The notes: generated from the letters alone by a model not told the origin. Positions 1 to 12,312 are shown, counted from the first letter of the stretch. The stretch: 64,000 nucleotides of DNA from Glandiceps talaboti (GCF_964340395.1 NC_135568.1:18832748-18896747), one strand, 5' to 3'. Translations and numbers: made by a program.

Positions 1-660
1 AACTATGATTTCTGTATATTGGAGGCCATGTTGAATATTTAATGATGTCATGTGACAAGAATTTGCATATATTTAGAATCCATGTTGCATTTTGATTCCA
101 CAAATATATGGTTATACCAGATGACACTTGGCCAGTTTGGACTCATAAGCATGCTTGTAATATGATACATGTATTTAAACTTTTTGCATCATGTCACACA
201 GATATATTATCTAAAAACCAACATTTTGTGCCCAAATATTTACATATTATAACGTATTTGCAAGTAATTCCACATATTTATGACGTTGAACAACAAAGTC
301 CAATGAAAAATAAAGACTTTTTTAGGTTCACTAATACAAAATTAAGAATTTGTGAAAATTTTGTAATGGTGGCCATTTTGAATATTTAATGAAGTCACAT
401 GATTAAATTTGCACACACACACACACACACACACTCACACACACACAAATTGACATACATACAGACAAACAGACATCTGCACACACAAACGTTTTGCCAT
501 GCAAATGGCAAATGCCTATTTGTCATATCAGTGCCTGTGATTTGTTGTAAAAACACCCATTGTACTGTAAAAACCATATTTAGCATTACAATTGCAAACT
601 CTATAGTCTTTCAGGTTTGGTAGTAAGTTTGAGCCCTAGATTTGGTAGTAAGTTTGAGCC
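1..660. repeat. Dispersed repeat region with CA microsatellite
   Basis: A phrase of the type GGCCATxTTGAATATTTAATGA occurs near 26-50 and again near 371-393, so the segment holds an internally repeated dispersed element. A CA microsatellite lies at about 408-448. A 25-bp unit (TTTGGTAGTAAGTTTGAGCC plus CTAGA) is duplicated head to tail at about 615-664. The short open frames here are CA-repeat or AT-rich chance frames with no recognisable protein similarity. Confidence 0.5.
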
Positions 661-689
661 CTAGATGATATTGTATAAGTCACCGAAGG

Positions 690-1046
690 TAATAATAATG
701 TTCATTCTTATATAGTGTTTTCCAACCCAGTCTCGGTGCTCAAATTATTATCTGGCTTCCTGGATCTATAGTAGCACAGCAGCCCTCTATACTTCCTCAA
801 CTCCCTAGGGAGCATACAATCCATTGCAGCCTTTATAAGTGCATAGGATTAAAGCATTCACATTGCAACCTCTATCCTACCAGGTCCCCAATTATACAGC
901 TGGGTTGACTAATGCACAGTCATGGTTCAAATCTTGCCCAAGAACTTTAGTCACTCAGAAACAAATGGCATCGATGGGGCTCGAACCTGCAACCTCCAGA
1001 TTCCAAGCTGGCCACTCTAACCAATTGCCCATCATGACTCCATGAA
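690..1046 (-). mobile_element. tRNA-derived SINE (Ser-like head)
   Basis: Read on the minus strand from about 1,046, the sequence has a tRNA-like head. A box A-like stretch (GGGCAATTGGTTAGAGTGG) is followed by an anticodon-arm-like stem with GGA in the anticodon position preceded by T, then a box B (GGTTCGAGCCC). A body of about 230 bp follows, ending in a CACTATATAAGAATG plus ATTATTATTACC tail, the 3' style of LINE-mobilised SINEs. This order (pol III head, body, microsatellite tail) is characteristic of tRNA-derived SINEs. The head is imperfect, with an enlarged anticodon loop, and fused to a body, so it is not a functional tRNA gene. Confidence 0.7.
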
Positions 1047-1416
1047 CTCCACACGGCTAAATAGACCAGCCATCAATAGCCCAACAACCACTTAGGATGC
1101 ATATCTTTCACACAGATGTAATGACCCTGACACTATTTGCACAGGAGTCCAAATGAATCCATTTTTGGAGTAAGTGCAGCCAAGCTTAACATGCTGAATG
1201 AGAAGCCCAGAAATATGTCATGGTTAGACCAATAAAAGCAGAGAAAATACCCTCCCCACCCCCATCCCCAAACCCAAACCCCCACACCCTACCCCAACTA
1301 CACAAACATTCACTCTCTCTACCATATTCCCTACTGACATAAACCCAGCTATCATATCATGCATTTGTATATACCTTCATCAATCAACTATATACCTATC
1401 TATGCCTATATACCAG
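1047..1416. other. Non-coding stretch, no gene seen
   Basis: AT-rich sequence with a C-rich patch near 1,250-1,300 (CCCCACCCCCATCCCC). No coding signal or splice-delimited exon was recognised. Confidence 0.4.
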
Positions 1417-1830
1417 TACCTACTGTATTTGTACATATACCTCCAATCTAAACCTATCTATGGCTTTTTATCAATCCTTACTGTATTTGTACATATACCT
1501 CCAATCTAAACCTATCTATGGCTTTTTATCAATCCTTACTGTATTTGTACATATACCTCAATCTAAACCTATCTATGGCTATATATCAATACCTACTGTA
1601 TTTGTACATATACCTCCAATCTAAACCTATCTATGGTTATATATCAATACCTACTGTATTTGTACATATACCTCCAATCTAAACCTATCTATGGTTATAT
1701 ATCAATACCTACTGTATTTGTACATATACCTCCAATCTAAACCTGTCTATGACTATATATCAATCCCTACTGTACATATACCTCCAATCTAAACCTATCT
1801 ATGGCTATATATCAATACCTACTGTATAGT
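1417..1830. repeat. 58-bp minisatellite, about 7 copies
   Basis: The phrase TACTGTATTTGTACATATAC recurs at 1,421, 1,479, 1,537, 1,594 and onward, a period of 58 bp with occasional 57-bp copies. Copies differ at a few sites (for example GGCTTTTTATC versus GGCTATATATC). The last copies near 1,770-1,830 are shortened. Confidence 0.9.
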
Positions 1831-2759
1831 ACTACATATCTATGCCTACTGTATAAATTTACTACCTACAAGCTAAACCTTTCTAAGCCATGGTAGCATT
1901 TGCAACTGTTTACCAAATATTATGTAAATATGCATTATCATGAGTCTCTATGCATGACTTTTTTGAGCTATACAATTTATACAATTACCTACACAATTCA
2001 TTCACTAACTCATTCTCTCTAACTATCAAACTAAATATACTAATCACTGCACAAGGTAAGAAACTCACTCTAACTAGCTAAGCAACTACAGTCTTCCTTG
2101 AAGACATAGTACACACTCCAATACTTTACTTCTGTCTGATTTTCTTTAGTTCTAATGTTTATAATATCTATACAACACTTTTCCTTTGTCTGTAAACAGT
2201 TTTAAATATCTGTGATGTCAGATTTGAAAGTAAAGTGATAACTGACCCTGAAGATCAATGTCAAGGTCAAAGGCCAATATCTGAAAAGAAAGCATACACC
2301 TCACTATAAAGGAGTACACAGTTCAATGGAGACTATAACTTTTATAGTTTATCCAGTTAATCAAGATTTTTTTACTACAAATATGATTGCCATTCAGTGA
2401 AAGTGGTATGAATACCAAAATAATAAGGCTTGTGGATACTATTTTCTATTACTTGTAAACATGACTCAAAAGAACGTGTCACAAATAGCTTGATTTTGAA
2501 AACTGACAAAAAAAGGTTTAGGCTCTTCAATAACCCTGGATGTCAAAGTCAAGGTCATTATCTCAAAAGGTTATCTAAACCTAACAATATAGAGCTAGAC
2601 GCTTGAATGGAGTCTTAAGATACTAGAAATGTTAAGTTATGCAGAAAATTATCATTGTTCACCACGAATATGACCACCATTCAATTAAAAGTTATGTGAG
2701 CACCAAAATATGCAAAAAAATAGCTTGATTTTGATAATTGACCTAGAGTATCAATGTCA

Positions 2760-2772
2760 AGGTCAAAGGTCA
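2760..2772 (+). promoter_or_regulatory. Perfect DR1-type nuclear-receptor-like motif
   Basis: AGGTCA-A-AGGTCA is an exact DR1 arrangement, the consensus for RXR/HNF4/COUP-type receptors. It sits in a degenerate repeat, so it may be an incidental property of that repeat. There is no direct evidence of function. Confidence 0.35.
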
Positions 2773-4902
2773 CTTTCTTACAAGGTGTTTACAGTCAAGT
2801 GATTATATGGGGTTATACCCTTGAATGTGTCTATTCATTGAGGTCTGATTCATGATGATTTTCCCCTATTAGCCATTCAAGTGCTACAAGCCCAACTTGG
2901 TGAGCCAGCAGATCAGGTATAACAAAAATTGTTTGCATCTCTAAAGCTATTTGCAATGTGTCACTGATAATGGGTCAATAAAACTGATAACAACTCATTT
3001 AAAAGTAAGCTTAGCTTTGCCTGATATGATTTACTCCTTGGTGTTTTGTAAGGGTGCATTATCAAATTTGTAAATATTTGTATATACATGTATATTCATA
3101 CACTTCTTAGTGATAAGTAAGTCTAAAAACGTGCTCGAACACATCTGATCTGGATAGCTGATTCCAACCTAACTTAGGACAAATTGTCCTACCTTGGCAA
3201 AAATGGTTGAAGGGTGGACATATTATCATTAAAATACATGTTTCCCTACTGACTTTTTAAGCTTAATAGATAGTGGCATCATTTGAGTGTCTGAAACTGT
3301 GTTATCCATGATGAACTTTCAATGAAACAATAAACTTGAGCTTGAAAGGTATGTCAGATTCAAAATATCCAGTATTTATGTTTATCTTTGAATGATGAAT
3401 AGACCAGTTTTGACCAAAACATACAGGCACAACTGTCTGATATTGTCGTCTACTGGTAATTGTCTACACAATAATGACCTTAGGCAGTAACATCATTTGT
3501 CTTAAATATTCAGAATACGAATAAAGATATATGTTGGAAATGTGTCTATGAGATGAAAACTTGTGAAGTTAGTTAGTTAATTAGATAGTTATTTCATTAG
3601 CAAGTTAGTTGGTTGGTTAGTTTGTTATATAACAAGCCTTCATCCCAACACACTCCAAACGTTTCTCTTTATTCCTGCTGTGATGTTTTGCTGAAAAATA
3701 TGTCATTATTGGGATGAGCTACATGTAAAGTGGTGTACATATTTGTACTATAGAATATGAAAATTGTGGCAGGTTTGGTCAAAATGCATTCAGACATGCA
3801 CACAAACAATTTGGGTAACATTGAGTAAAGGCCAAATGTCAAGGTCCATACAGATTTTTCATCATGGGTGTACATGTACACATTCAAATGAGATTTCTAT
3901 CCAATAAGCTTCAAGCATAAGCAGTAAAACATTATTTCTCTGACAAATATGGCCACTCAAATGGTCATTATTGTGAAGGTAACAAAGCAAAGTATTGTGC
4001 ATATATTGAATTCCATACCAGTGCTGTCATTTTTACCAGGTTTGATTGAAAATGACCTGTGCATGTCATTTGTGTACCCATTATTCTAACATTTTTTTAA
4101 TAATTGACATTGAACATAAAGGTCAAGGTCAAAGTCTTATTGGAAAGCAGTAATGAAACAGCATGGGTATAACCCCTCAAATGCAGTCTCCCAATGTAAC
4201 AGAGTAATTATTTTATTAACATGACTATCAATGTCATATCATTGTACAGGTCATGAAATGTGATGTTGAATTGTAGAACATCTCTTCCAGATTTCAATTA
4301 AAGTGATCTGCATATGCGGACAACAGTATCTGATTGTGTTGTTTTTTTTGTTTTGTTTTTTGTTCTTGAATTATTATTGAACAAATGGTGGATGTTCACA
4401 ACAAATATAGCCGCCGTTTAGTGATACACATAAGCAGCAACAAAATATATGACATGAGTACATGTATGAAATATTGATCACACCTAAATACCACAAAGCA
4501 TCAAGGCAATATCAGACAGCTTGATTTTCACGATTGACTCTGGCTGAAATTATAAGGTCAAGATCTTTAAAGAGAGCTTAAATCCTGATAACATGGAGTA
4601 TATATTTGAATGGAGTCACTTATAATGCATAGGTTTTTTGAGTCATAGAATCACCTACCCAAGGTGTTTGCAAGTGATTATATGGGGTTAAACACTTGAA
4701 TGAGTCTATTCCTTGAGGTTTGAGTTATGTAGCATATTACATTGATTTGTTACGTACTCCAGATATGGCCATGATTTAGTCAATAAAGATAAGAACACTT
4801 AAAAAGTAATCGTTGTGTATATTTCCTTCTATATTGTGAACATTATTTCAAGAAATTAACAACAAATAAAGATGTGTCTCTGATTTTAATAATTGACGTT
4901 GA

Positions 4903-4921
4903 AGGTCAAGGTCAAAGGTCA
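4903..4921 (+). promoter_or_regulatory. Triple AGGTCA half-site (DR0 + DR1)
   Basis: Three perfect AGGTCA half-sites stand in a row, the first two abutting and the last two separated by one A. This matches nuclear-receptor response element grammar. It lies in another copy of the repeat that carries the DR1 at 2,760. Confidence 0.35.
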
Positions 4922-5154
4922 ATGTTGCAAAAGAAATGTTGTATCTCATAATAGGGGGGTAGACACTTGAATGGAGTGTCATTTATTACTAACAGTTTTT
5001 GAGTTAAGTCATCTTTGTTCCTAGGATTGAAAGAAATTGGATATTGCATGAGTGACAAATGGTACATTACGGATGACGGACAGGGCCCATTCAAATAGTT
5101 CTTTGGGAAACTAAGTAATACACTATATAAATATACTATAAACTGTTGTGAGAA

Positions 5155-5162
5155 CACAAACA

Positions 5163-5206
<44 letters not shown>

Positions 5207-5255
5207 TCCACCCACATACACACATACACACACACACATCTACGACCCCAACCCC
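5155..5255. repeat. CA microsatellite
   Basis: (CA)n with CATACA interruptions. The minus-strand open frame across it (CVCVCV) is a simple-repeat artefact. Confidence 0.9.
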
Positions 5256-5849
5256 TATACCCCATACCCCCATCCCCACACCCCAACATTTTCTCTACTT
5301 CTAATGGCATAGCTGTGACGTATCCCTGGACATTTCATCTAGCATGAAAGCTCGGCGTCAAACTCCAAAAAGGAATTCATTCAGAGTCTTGTACAAATAG
5401 TATCAATTAAGGGTCACATACACCTGTGTGTTGTATAATGCATCCTAAGTTGTGCTCAAGTTGCCAAGGGGGAACACTGGTACCCCTAAGCTGATGAATA
5501 TCAGAGAGCAGAACTATTTTCTTCTTAGCCTTAATCATGCAAATATCATAAACATTGGGGCAGAGAGGCTAGATGAAGAATGCTCAATTAAGGTTGTTCA
5601 CCCAAACCAACCATTTAAATTTTCATCAGCAGATTTGCTCCAACAATGATTCCGGATGACGTCAAATATTACATCAAAAGTCGATGTCAGATTTCTGTAA
5701 ATTGCAAACAGCTCACTTTAAAATATGACATGTGTAATCTTTCCTGATTGAAACAACACAGGACTTAGCTGATAAAGTTTGTGATCCTGCACTATGGCCA
5801 GATGGCATACAAATTCATAAATTCTATTGACAATTTCCATGACACTACA

Positions 5850-7565
5850 GTTTACATCCTACAACTGTAGCACAATATAATCATCATTAGACTCGGTCAA
5901 AACACTTTGTGACACTTATTCAACAACATTGGTTGACCAAGGCAGAACTCTCACTACTTTCTAGGATTCACAGGGACTCCAACATTTGTGGAATTTCTGT
6001 CATCGATGACAGTCCTGGTTTCACGTAGGATGCCCATATGGTGGTGTTGCTATCATGTGGTGTAAGTCATTGGGACACAATGTCACCATAAAGTATCGAG
6101 TTGACACTAGGCTATTTGGTGTATAAATCATCATGTCTTCAGCAAAACTGTTTATTATATGTGTTTATCTTCCAACTTGTTCAAATGACAATTATGACAG
6201 TTATTTGTCTTATCTAGCAAAAATCAAAAACATTGTTGATGATTTAGAAACTGCAAATGTTGTTATTATTGGAGATTTCAACTTCAAGTTTGGTGCATTA
6301 TTCGGCAATGAGCTTGACATCTTTTATCATGAAAATAATTTGCATATTTCTGATGTCGAAAAGCTTGACAAAGGTGTTGATAATTTCACTTACATCAGTG
6401 AAGCACATGGTAATTGTACATGTTGGTTAGACCATATTGTAAGTACCCGTGCAGTACACAATGCCATTTCTGATGTTCACATTCTTTACCATTTTATTTC
6501 TTCTGATCATTTTCCTCTTTGGGTTAATATCGAAACAGGTGGTTTGGTTCAAGCTGAACCTATTCTGCACAATATGTGCAACACCAATTGAACCTCTAAT
6601 TGGTGTAAAGCTTTGCCACATAATTTGTGCACCTATAAGAATCTAACTGGCCATTTATTTCACAATCTTGAAATGCCCAGTGAACGTTTTGTGTGTCATG
6701 ACCCGAATTGTAAGAATGGTGACCACCTGTATGGCTTACAGACATTTTACACGAATATCATTACATGTCTTAAATCAGCTGCCAACAATCGTATTCTATT
6801 TTCAATGTTCAATGAATCTGGTTTCAATGTTGTTCCCGGATGGAATGAGCATATGTGTAACTTTCACAATGCTGCTTGGGATGCTTTTAAAATATGGGTG
6901 GTAAATGGCAGACCTAAATCAGGCCAATTGTTTGATCTCATGTGGAAAACCCAATCATGCTAAATCTAAATATGCCCTAAGACCATCGTGTAAAAGAGAT
7001 GAGGGTAAAAGGGGTTTATGAAAGTTTTGAAATTAAGTGCATATTACGATGGGTGGCCACTCCACTCTTCCAACCAGTGTGGATTGTAGTAGTGGTCATG
7101 GTAATATTGCTAAAATGTGGAAAAAGCATTATGAGAGTCTACTTAATTCTGTCAAAAACAGTTACATGTTAAGGCATTTGTTTTGTCCTTGTTTGACAGA
7201 GTTGATTTTCATGATGCAATCGTGGTTTATACTGCCAATGAGATTAAAGAGTGTGTAAACAAGCAAATTTGAAAAAAGGAAAAACATGTGGTAATGATGG
7301 CATCGCCTCAGAGCACCTGAATTATGCTGGCTCTATTCTTACTGTTATTTTTAGCATGTGTTTTACTAGCTTTTTCATCCATGGTTACTTACCAGAGAGT
7401 TTTATGCATGCAGTTATTTGTCCCACCGTGAAAGAGTCTAAGGACCTTACATCAGTGGATAATTATAGGCCTATTGCATGCATTAATTGGTAACGGCCAT
7501 TTCGAAATTGTTGGAATTGTGTATTTTATCACGTATTGTAATTTGAATTGAAACCAGTGATCTGT
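5850..7565 (+). pseudogene. LINE retrotransposon fragment: AP endonuclease to start of reverse transcriptase
   Basis: Translation in shifting frames gives a non-LTR retrotransposon ORF2. An FTSYNC-like endonuclease start lies near 5,850 and a YGGVAIMW-like strand near 6,035. A long piece at 6,133-6,591 carries GDFN, the WLDH segment and the terminal SDHFPL motif of APE-type endonucleases. The linker at 6,613-6,963 includes the VPGWNE signature and GRPKSGQLF. The RT N-terminus at 7,251-7,493 has KKGKTCGNDGIASEHLNYAG and DNYRPIA. Stops (for example TAA at about 6,124) and frameshifts separate the pieces, so the copy is dead. The set of motifs fits the CR1/RTE-like group; the exact clade is not resolved. 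It ends where the 75-bp satellite begins. Confidence 0.85.
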
Positions 7566-8473
7566 AATTTGGATTTAAACCTTTTGACACCGCTCGACTG
7601 TAATATCTATGAGATTATGCTAACATAAGCTATTTACAACAGGTTAGATTTAACCATATTGACACCACTCGACTGTAATATCCATGAGATTATGCTAACA
7701 TAATCTATTTACAACAGGTTAGATTTAACCCTTTTGACACTGCTCGACTGTAATATCCATGAGATTATGCTAACATAAGCTATTTACAACAGGTTAGATT
7801 TAACCCTTTTGACACCACTCGACTGTAATATCCATGAGATTATGCTAACATAAGCTATTTACAACAGGTTAGATTTAACCCTTTTGACACTGCTCGACTG
7901 TAATATCTATGAGATTATGCTAACATAAGCTATTTACAACAGGTTAGATTTAAACCTTTTGACACTGCTCGACTGTAATATCTATGAGATTATGCTAACA
8001 TAAGCACTTTTACAACAGGTTAGATTTAACTCTTTTGACACCACTCGACTGTAATATCCATGAGATTATGCTAACATAAGCTATTTACAACAGGTTAGAT
8101 TTAACCATATTGACACTGCTCGACTGTAATATCTATGAGATTATGCTAACATAAGCTATTTACAACAGGTTAGATTTAACCCTTTTGACACTGCTCGACT
8201 GTAATATCCATGAGATTATGCTAACATAAGCTATTTACAACAGGTTAGATTTAACCCTTTTGACACCACTCGACTGTAATATCTATGAGATTATGCTAAC
8301 ATAAGCTATTTACAACAGGTTAGATTTAACCATATTGACACTGCTCGACTGTAATATCCATGAGATTATGCTAACATAAGCTATTTACAACAGGTTAGAT
8401 TTAACCCTTTTGACACCACTCGACTGTAATATCTATGAGATTATGCTAACATAAGCTATTTACAACAGGTTAA
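7566..8473. repeat. 75-bp satellite array, about 12 copies
   Basis: AGGTTAGATTTAACCC-type starts recur at 7,641, 7,716 and 7,791 and so on, an exact 75-bp period. Each unit contains CTCGACTGTAATATC and GAGATTATGCTAACATAAGC. Alternating variants (CCCTTTT/CCATATT; ACCACTC/ACTGCTC; TCCATG/TCTATG) recur, which suggests multi-unit duplication. The array lies within LINE sequence, between two copies of the same RT segment. Confidence 0.95.
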
Positions 8474-8679
8474 TGTAACTCATACTTTAAAGACATTGCT
8501 GAGGGGTCAGCTATCAGATGTGAGTAAGCTTTGGAGCCATCCACCCATTCTGTTATAGTTGACTGTCGACAGTCGTTTGTGCCTTTTTTGCTACATTTTA
8601 TCTGAACCTAAAGTTGTTGCCTCGCTCCGATCCAGAGCAATACTATAACCACGTACTGATCAGCCAGAGGCACGAGTGA
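8474..8679. other. Unique spacer with 14-bp perfect palindrome
   Basis: This links the 75-bp array to the second LINE segment. It contains GACTGTCGACAGTC at 8,561-8,574, a perfect palindrome. No coding potential is evident. Confidence 0.4.
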
Positions 8680-9640
8680 CTGTCATCCGTGAAAGACAAG
8701 TCAAAGGACCTTTCATCAGCAGATAATTATAGGCCTATCGCACTGGTAACGGCCATTTTGAAATTGTTAGAATTGTGTATTTTATCACGTATTGTAACTT
8801 TAATTGAAACCAGCAATCTACAATTTGGATTTAAAAGTAATCACTCTACAGATATGTGTATTTTTGTACTCAAAGAAAGTATGGATTTTACAAGAGACAC
8901 CTGTATATTTGTGTTTCATAGATGCTACAAAGGCATTTGATGGGATAAATCATTCAACATTATTGAGAAAATTGATTCATAGGGGCATTCCATCATTTAT
9001 AGTTCTCATTTGACATTATTGGTATAGCAAACAATTATTTTTTGTATGTTGGGCTTCCGCAGTGTCAAACCCCTTCAATGTTAGTAATGGTGTGCGACAA
9101 GGTAGCATTATTTCACCTAAGCTTTTTGCTGTAGCAGTATATGCCGATGATCTTAGTATGAAGCTTCAGTTGGCATGCGCTGGATGTTGCTTAGTAAACA
9201 CTGTCATAAACCACTTATTCTATGCAGATGATCTAGTTTTGATTTGTCCTTCAGCGAAAGCATTGCGTAAATTGCTATTAGGTATTTAGGCATTAGGGAA
9301 ATGACCACCATATTCATGTTATCAAAACAGAATGTATGGCTATTTTCCCAAGGTCTTGGAAACCGTGTAGAATTCCCTGCGTATTGTTATATGGCAAACC
9401 CCTTTGTTGTGTGCGTGAGCCAATTTGATTGTACCTAACTTTTTCAAAATACAATTTTTCACATGATGGAAAAAATGAACAACTCTCATAACATCTACAA
9501 TGGCAATTTGACAACTACCTAAAGAAATTTTCACTTAATTATACCAGAAATACATTGTTGAATGCAGGTAATCTGTCATTGGAATGATAGGAGCATCAGA
9601 AGTGCAGCAAAGTCTGCAACTGTTGTGTTATGATATGATT
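8680..9640 (+). pseudogene. LINE reverse transcriptase fragment
   Basis: The piece starts with a second, diverged copy of the segment ending the left LINE piece (DNYRPIALV, ILKLLELCILSRI) and runs on through the RT domains. These include FGFKSNHSTDMC, then after a frameshift CFIDATKAFDGINHSTLL, NGVRQGSIISPKLF and the catalytic FYADDL box at about 9,211-9,240. Degraded thumb sequence follows (PRSWK and LLYGKPL are readable at about 9,345-9,400). Frameshifts near 8,900 and 9,010 and stops after 9,285 make it non-functional. The motif order is that of a CR1/RTE-like non-LTR element in + orientation. It may be the 3' continuation of the left LINE or a separate copy. Confidence 0.85.
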
Positions 9641-9689
9641 AATGAGCCATTAATCACTTTCAATCAAATCTAATGTTCATGTTATTACA

Positions 9690-9970
9690 TTTGCAATATA
9701 CACTATCAATTGGTGGTTACTATGGGTGTGGGCTTGTTGCTAGGCATCATATTTGCATACATTTTTAAATTCATTTGCCTATTAATCCATGACTTTGTTA
9801 TCTTTGTATTATATGTGACCATTTGGCTGTTGCTATGGACATGGTCTTGTTGCTAGGGATGTTTACATACATATGTTTTGAATGTTTCTTCACTTGCCTA
9901 CCAGATCATGTTATTTTAGCAAAATATAGTCTGGTATTTGGTTGTTGCTAGGGTGTGGTTATTCGTGTCA
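9690..9970 (+). repeat. Dispersed 'TTGCTATGGGTGTGG' repeat family, copy 1
   Basis: Internally tandem (about 135 bp) units contain GCAATATACA, TTGCTATGGGTGTGG, TTGTTGCTAGGCATA and TTTGCATACATTTTTG. The family recurs at 11,080-11,245, 19,455-19,690 and its duplicates, 34,210-34,405, 52,020-52,352 (minus), 52,960-53,483 (minus) and 59,985-60,200 (minus). The small hydrophobic open frames in these copies are repeat-derived. Confidence 0.7.
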
Positions 9971-10419
9971 AAATGTTGAACAAAATGTGCAGAATAATTA
10001 CCCTTCCAGAAACATCTCACCAAATTTCAGTCTGATTGATCAAGTACTTTTTGAGATACACATTTATGTTTTTGACCAAAAGTCAGATTTTTGGCCCTTA
10101 TTTGTATATTAATGATGAAATCATCTTGTTATGAACAAATCTTAATCTACACATCCATAAGAACGTTCCCATCACATGCCAGACCAAACTGCATGATAAG
10201 CTTTTTGACCAAAATGACATTTTTTTACTCAAATCTTATTCCAATTCTGTGGAATTAGCTTCCTTTTAACATTCACTTGGATATTACTATTGAATCTTTT
10301 AATGTAATCTTAAAACTAATCTTTTTTAAAGTAATAATAACAAGTGTGATTTTCTTGGAACAAAGACTATGCCATTTATCATTTTGGGGACATCAAGGGT
10401 GTTCACATATGTAAAAAAC

Positions 10420-10890
10420 CTTGCCACGGCCTGGTCCCAGTAAACAAATTAATCAGGTGTTAACTTTTGGTCTGCGTTCAGATTGCATATTTGTCGTCAT
10501 CGAGTCTAGGACAAAAACAGCGCCCTCAGTCACATCAACGCTACTATTGTTAAATATGGCTGACTTCGATAATTGTTTACTTTCCAACTGATAATAACAT
10601 TACACATTCATGGGACGCTTAGACAATAGTAAAAAGGTCAACATATACTGTAGGTCAACATGAGAGGGCGTCATCTGGGACAAGGTCTGCATTCACACGG
10701 ACGTTTTTGCTCTGGGACAAGACCAGGCCTGGCCCAGGCCAGGGCCTGAACCACCTTCTCGTCTGGGACCAAATCTTGTCCGGGCCAGGCCCTGGCTAAA
10801 CCGTTCACACCTGTTTTTTTGTCCCAGACCAGGACCTGGCCATGGCCTGGCCCTACACAAAATTCGAAGTCTGAACAGGCTAATCATAAT
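10420..10890. repeat. GC-rich palindromic region, possible MITE
   Basis: Repeated and mutually inverted CCTGGCC/GGCCAGG and CTGGGACAAG-type words lie between 10,700 and 10,860, for example GGCCTGGCCCAGGCC near 10,737. A GCGCCCTCA word lies near 10,520. The local composition is far richer in GC than the surroundings. Such self-complementary islands are typical of foldback or MITE-like elements, but clear termini were not found. Confidence 0.4.
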
Positions 10891-11079
10891 TTTACGTTAT
10901 CACCGTTGTTTTAGCTCTGTTTACTTTGTATTGTTTATTTTATCTTTCTAACTAACTTTGTTGTCATGTTATCCATTTTCTACCTTATTGATGAGTATTA
11001 AAAAGAGCACTGAGACACACACACGGTAGTACAATTTCTTTTAAAGAAATGAATTATCATTTTTATGTTATACATGCAT

Positions 11080-11245
11080 CCGAATGTTGCTGTTGGTGGG
11101 GGTTGTGTTACTTGGCATATTTTCATACTTTTTTGCAAAAGTTTATTCATTTGTGTACCCATTCCTGTTGTTACATTTGCTATATATACAACACAATTTG
11201 GCTGCTGCTATGGGTGTGTTTTGCTCCTAGGTAGACATGTTTAAT
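11080..11245 (+). repeat. Dispersed 'TTGCTATGGGTGTGG' repeat family, copy 2
   Basis: Degenerate copy with TTGCTGTTGGTGGGGGTTG, a TTGCAAAAG segment, and GGCTGCTGCTATGGGTGTG at about 11,201. Same family and orientation as 9,690-9,970. Confidence 0.6.
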
Positions 11246-12260
11246 GTTTTTCTTGACCACTATCCTAACTAGAGACTGAAATCAACATCCCAACCAAATA
11301 TCAAAATAATGTTGTCTGTGGTTTTTGACTTTAACTTAAGTCTCTCAAAGATGGGCAGACAGATAGACAAATAAGACACTTTTGCTTCCAATCAAGGATA
11401 ATTTTGTATATTAAGCTATACAAGATTTCAGCCTCTTAAAGAAGCATTTCCTGTTACAAGTTGACAATGGACAATGCTCTACAAAATCCATGTGAAAAGA
11501 TGATGACCATTAATTACAATATGACAAATACTCCACTATTTACAAAGATGAAGACAAGAACGCGTGGGATTTAACACTATACTGCACGCTGCCTGCATTT
11601 TCCATGTGTACTCTTCATTGTCATCAAAAGAGTATCACACTACTATACCTTTTGATGAAGTGGTCACAATATTTTGTGTGATCATCAGTTTTATGTTCAA
11701 TTTTACCCTGAAAACACTTTTAGTTAGTAGTTTGACATCATAAATATTGAATTTCTAGTAACTGTCAAATGCATGTATTTTCCAACATGGTAGATAATGA
11801 CATCACAAACTATCGCAAGTTTTAGGAATCCTCAATGGTAAAGTACAGTTAAGTCTCAAGTTTAGAATATACATTCAAGTGAAATAGTACAAATCAAAAG
11901 TGTTTGTTGAGTCTTTTACAGTGGCCCACTGTAGATAGGTTAGCAGGATGGATGAAATTGTTTGACACTTTACAGATGAATCACAGTGGGTTGAAATTAG
12001 CCATATTTATTTATAAATAGTTGTTTTTGTTTAAATAGTTTTTTTGTTAGCCCATTTTTGCTCTTTATAGAATCTCTTTCCTACAAGGTGTCATTCAATG
12101 AAGTGATGATTTGAAAATCTTGTGTTTATTTTCTAAATCAACTTTAACTTGTTCTTTTGTTGATTTTAATAAACCACCATTACTCTCAGACAACTATAAT
12201 TCTCTGATTTTAACTGTACTGACTGACTACCTTATTAATTAGTCTGGCAGTTTTTGACTA
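11246..12260. other. Non-coding stretch, no gene seen
   Basis: AT-rich sequence with no recognised exon or repeat boundary. Any tail-coding exons of the kinesin-like gene would have to lie in the minus strand between here and 12.9 kb or further left; none was recognised. Confidence 0.35.
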
Positions 12261-12269
12261 AGTTTTTCT

Positions 12270-12312
12270 CTCTCTCACACACACACACATACACACACAC
12301 ACACACACACAT
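12270..12312. repeat. CA microsatellite
   Basis: TCTCTC followed by (CA)n with one CATACA interruption. Confidence 0.85.

Larger units (their letters stand above)
2210..4930. repeat. Degenerate dispersed repeat block carrying AGGTCA direct repeats
   Basis: A motif resembling 'TTGAC..TGTCAAGGTCAAAGGTCA' followed by 'ACTTGAATGGAGTC' recurs in degenerate form near 2,240-2,340, 2,530-2,620, 2,740-2,840, 4,105-4,190, 4,540-4,620 and 4,890-4,975, all in + orientation. The block looks like a decayed tandem or dispersed repeat with a period of several hundred bases. No coding sequence was recognised inside it. Confidence 0.55.

Noticed and set aside
970-1046. A functional tRNA-Ser gene on the minus strand
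   Set aside because: The anticodon loop is enlarged, the stems are imperfect, and the sequence is fused to a SINE body and tail.
6427-6646. Overlapping short frames on both strands in the LINE endonuclease region
   Set aside because: Shadow frames of the LINE ORF2 piece at 6,133-6,591.
7566-8473. CRISPR-like array
   Set aside because: Repeats are contiguous 75-bp units without spacers in eukaryotic DNA; it is a satellite.
10693-10887. Minus-strand 64-codon frame (Pro/Gly/Arg-rich)
   Set aside because: Covers a GC-rich palindromic island; composition reflects the repeat, and no splice or start context supports it.
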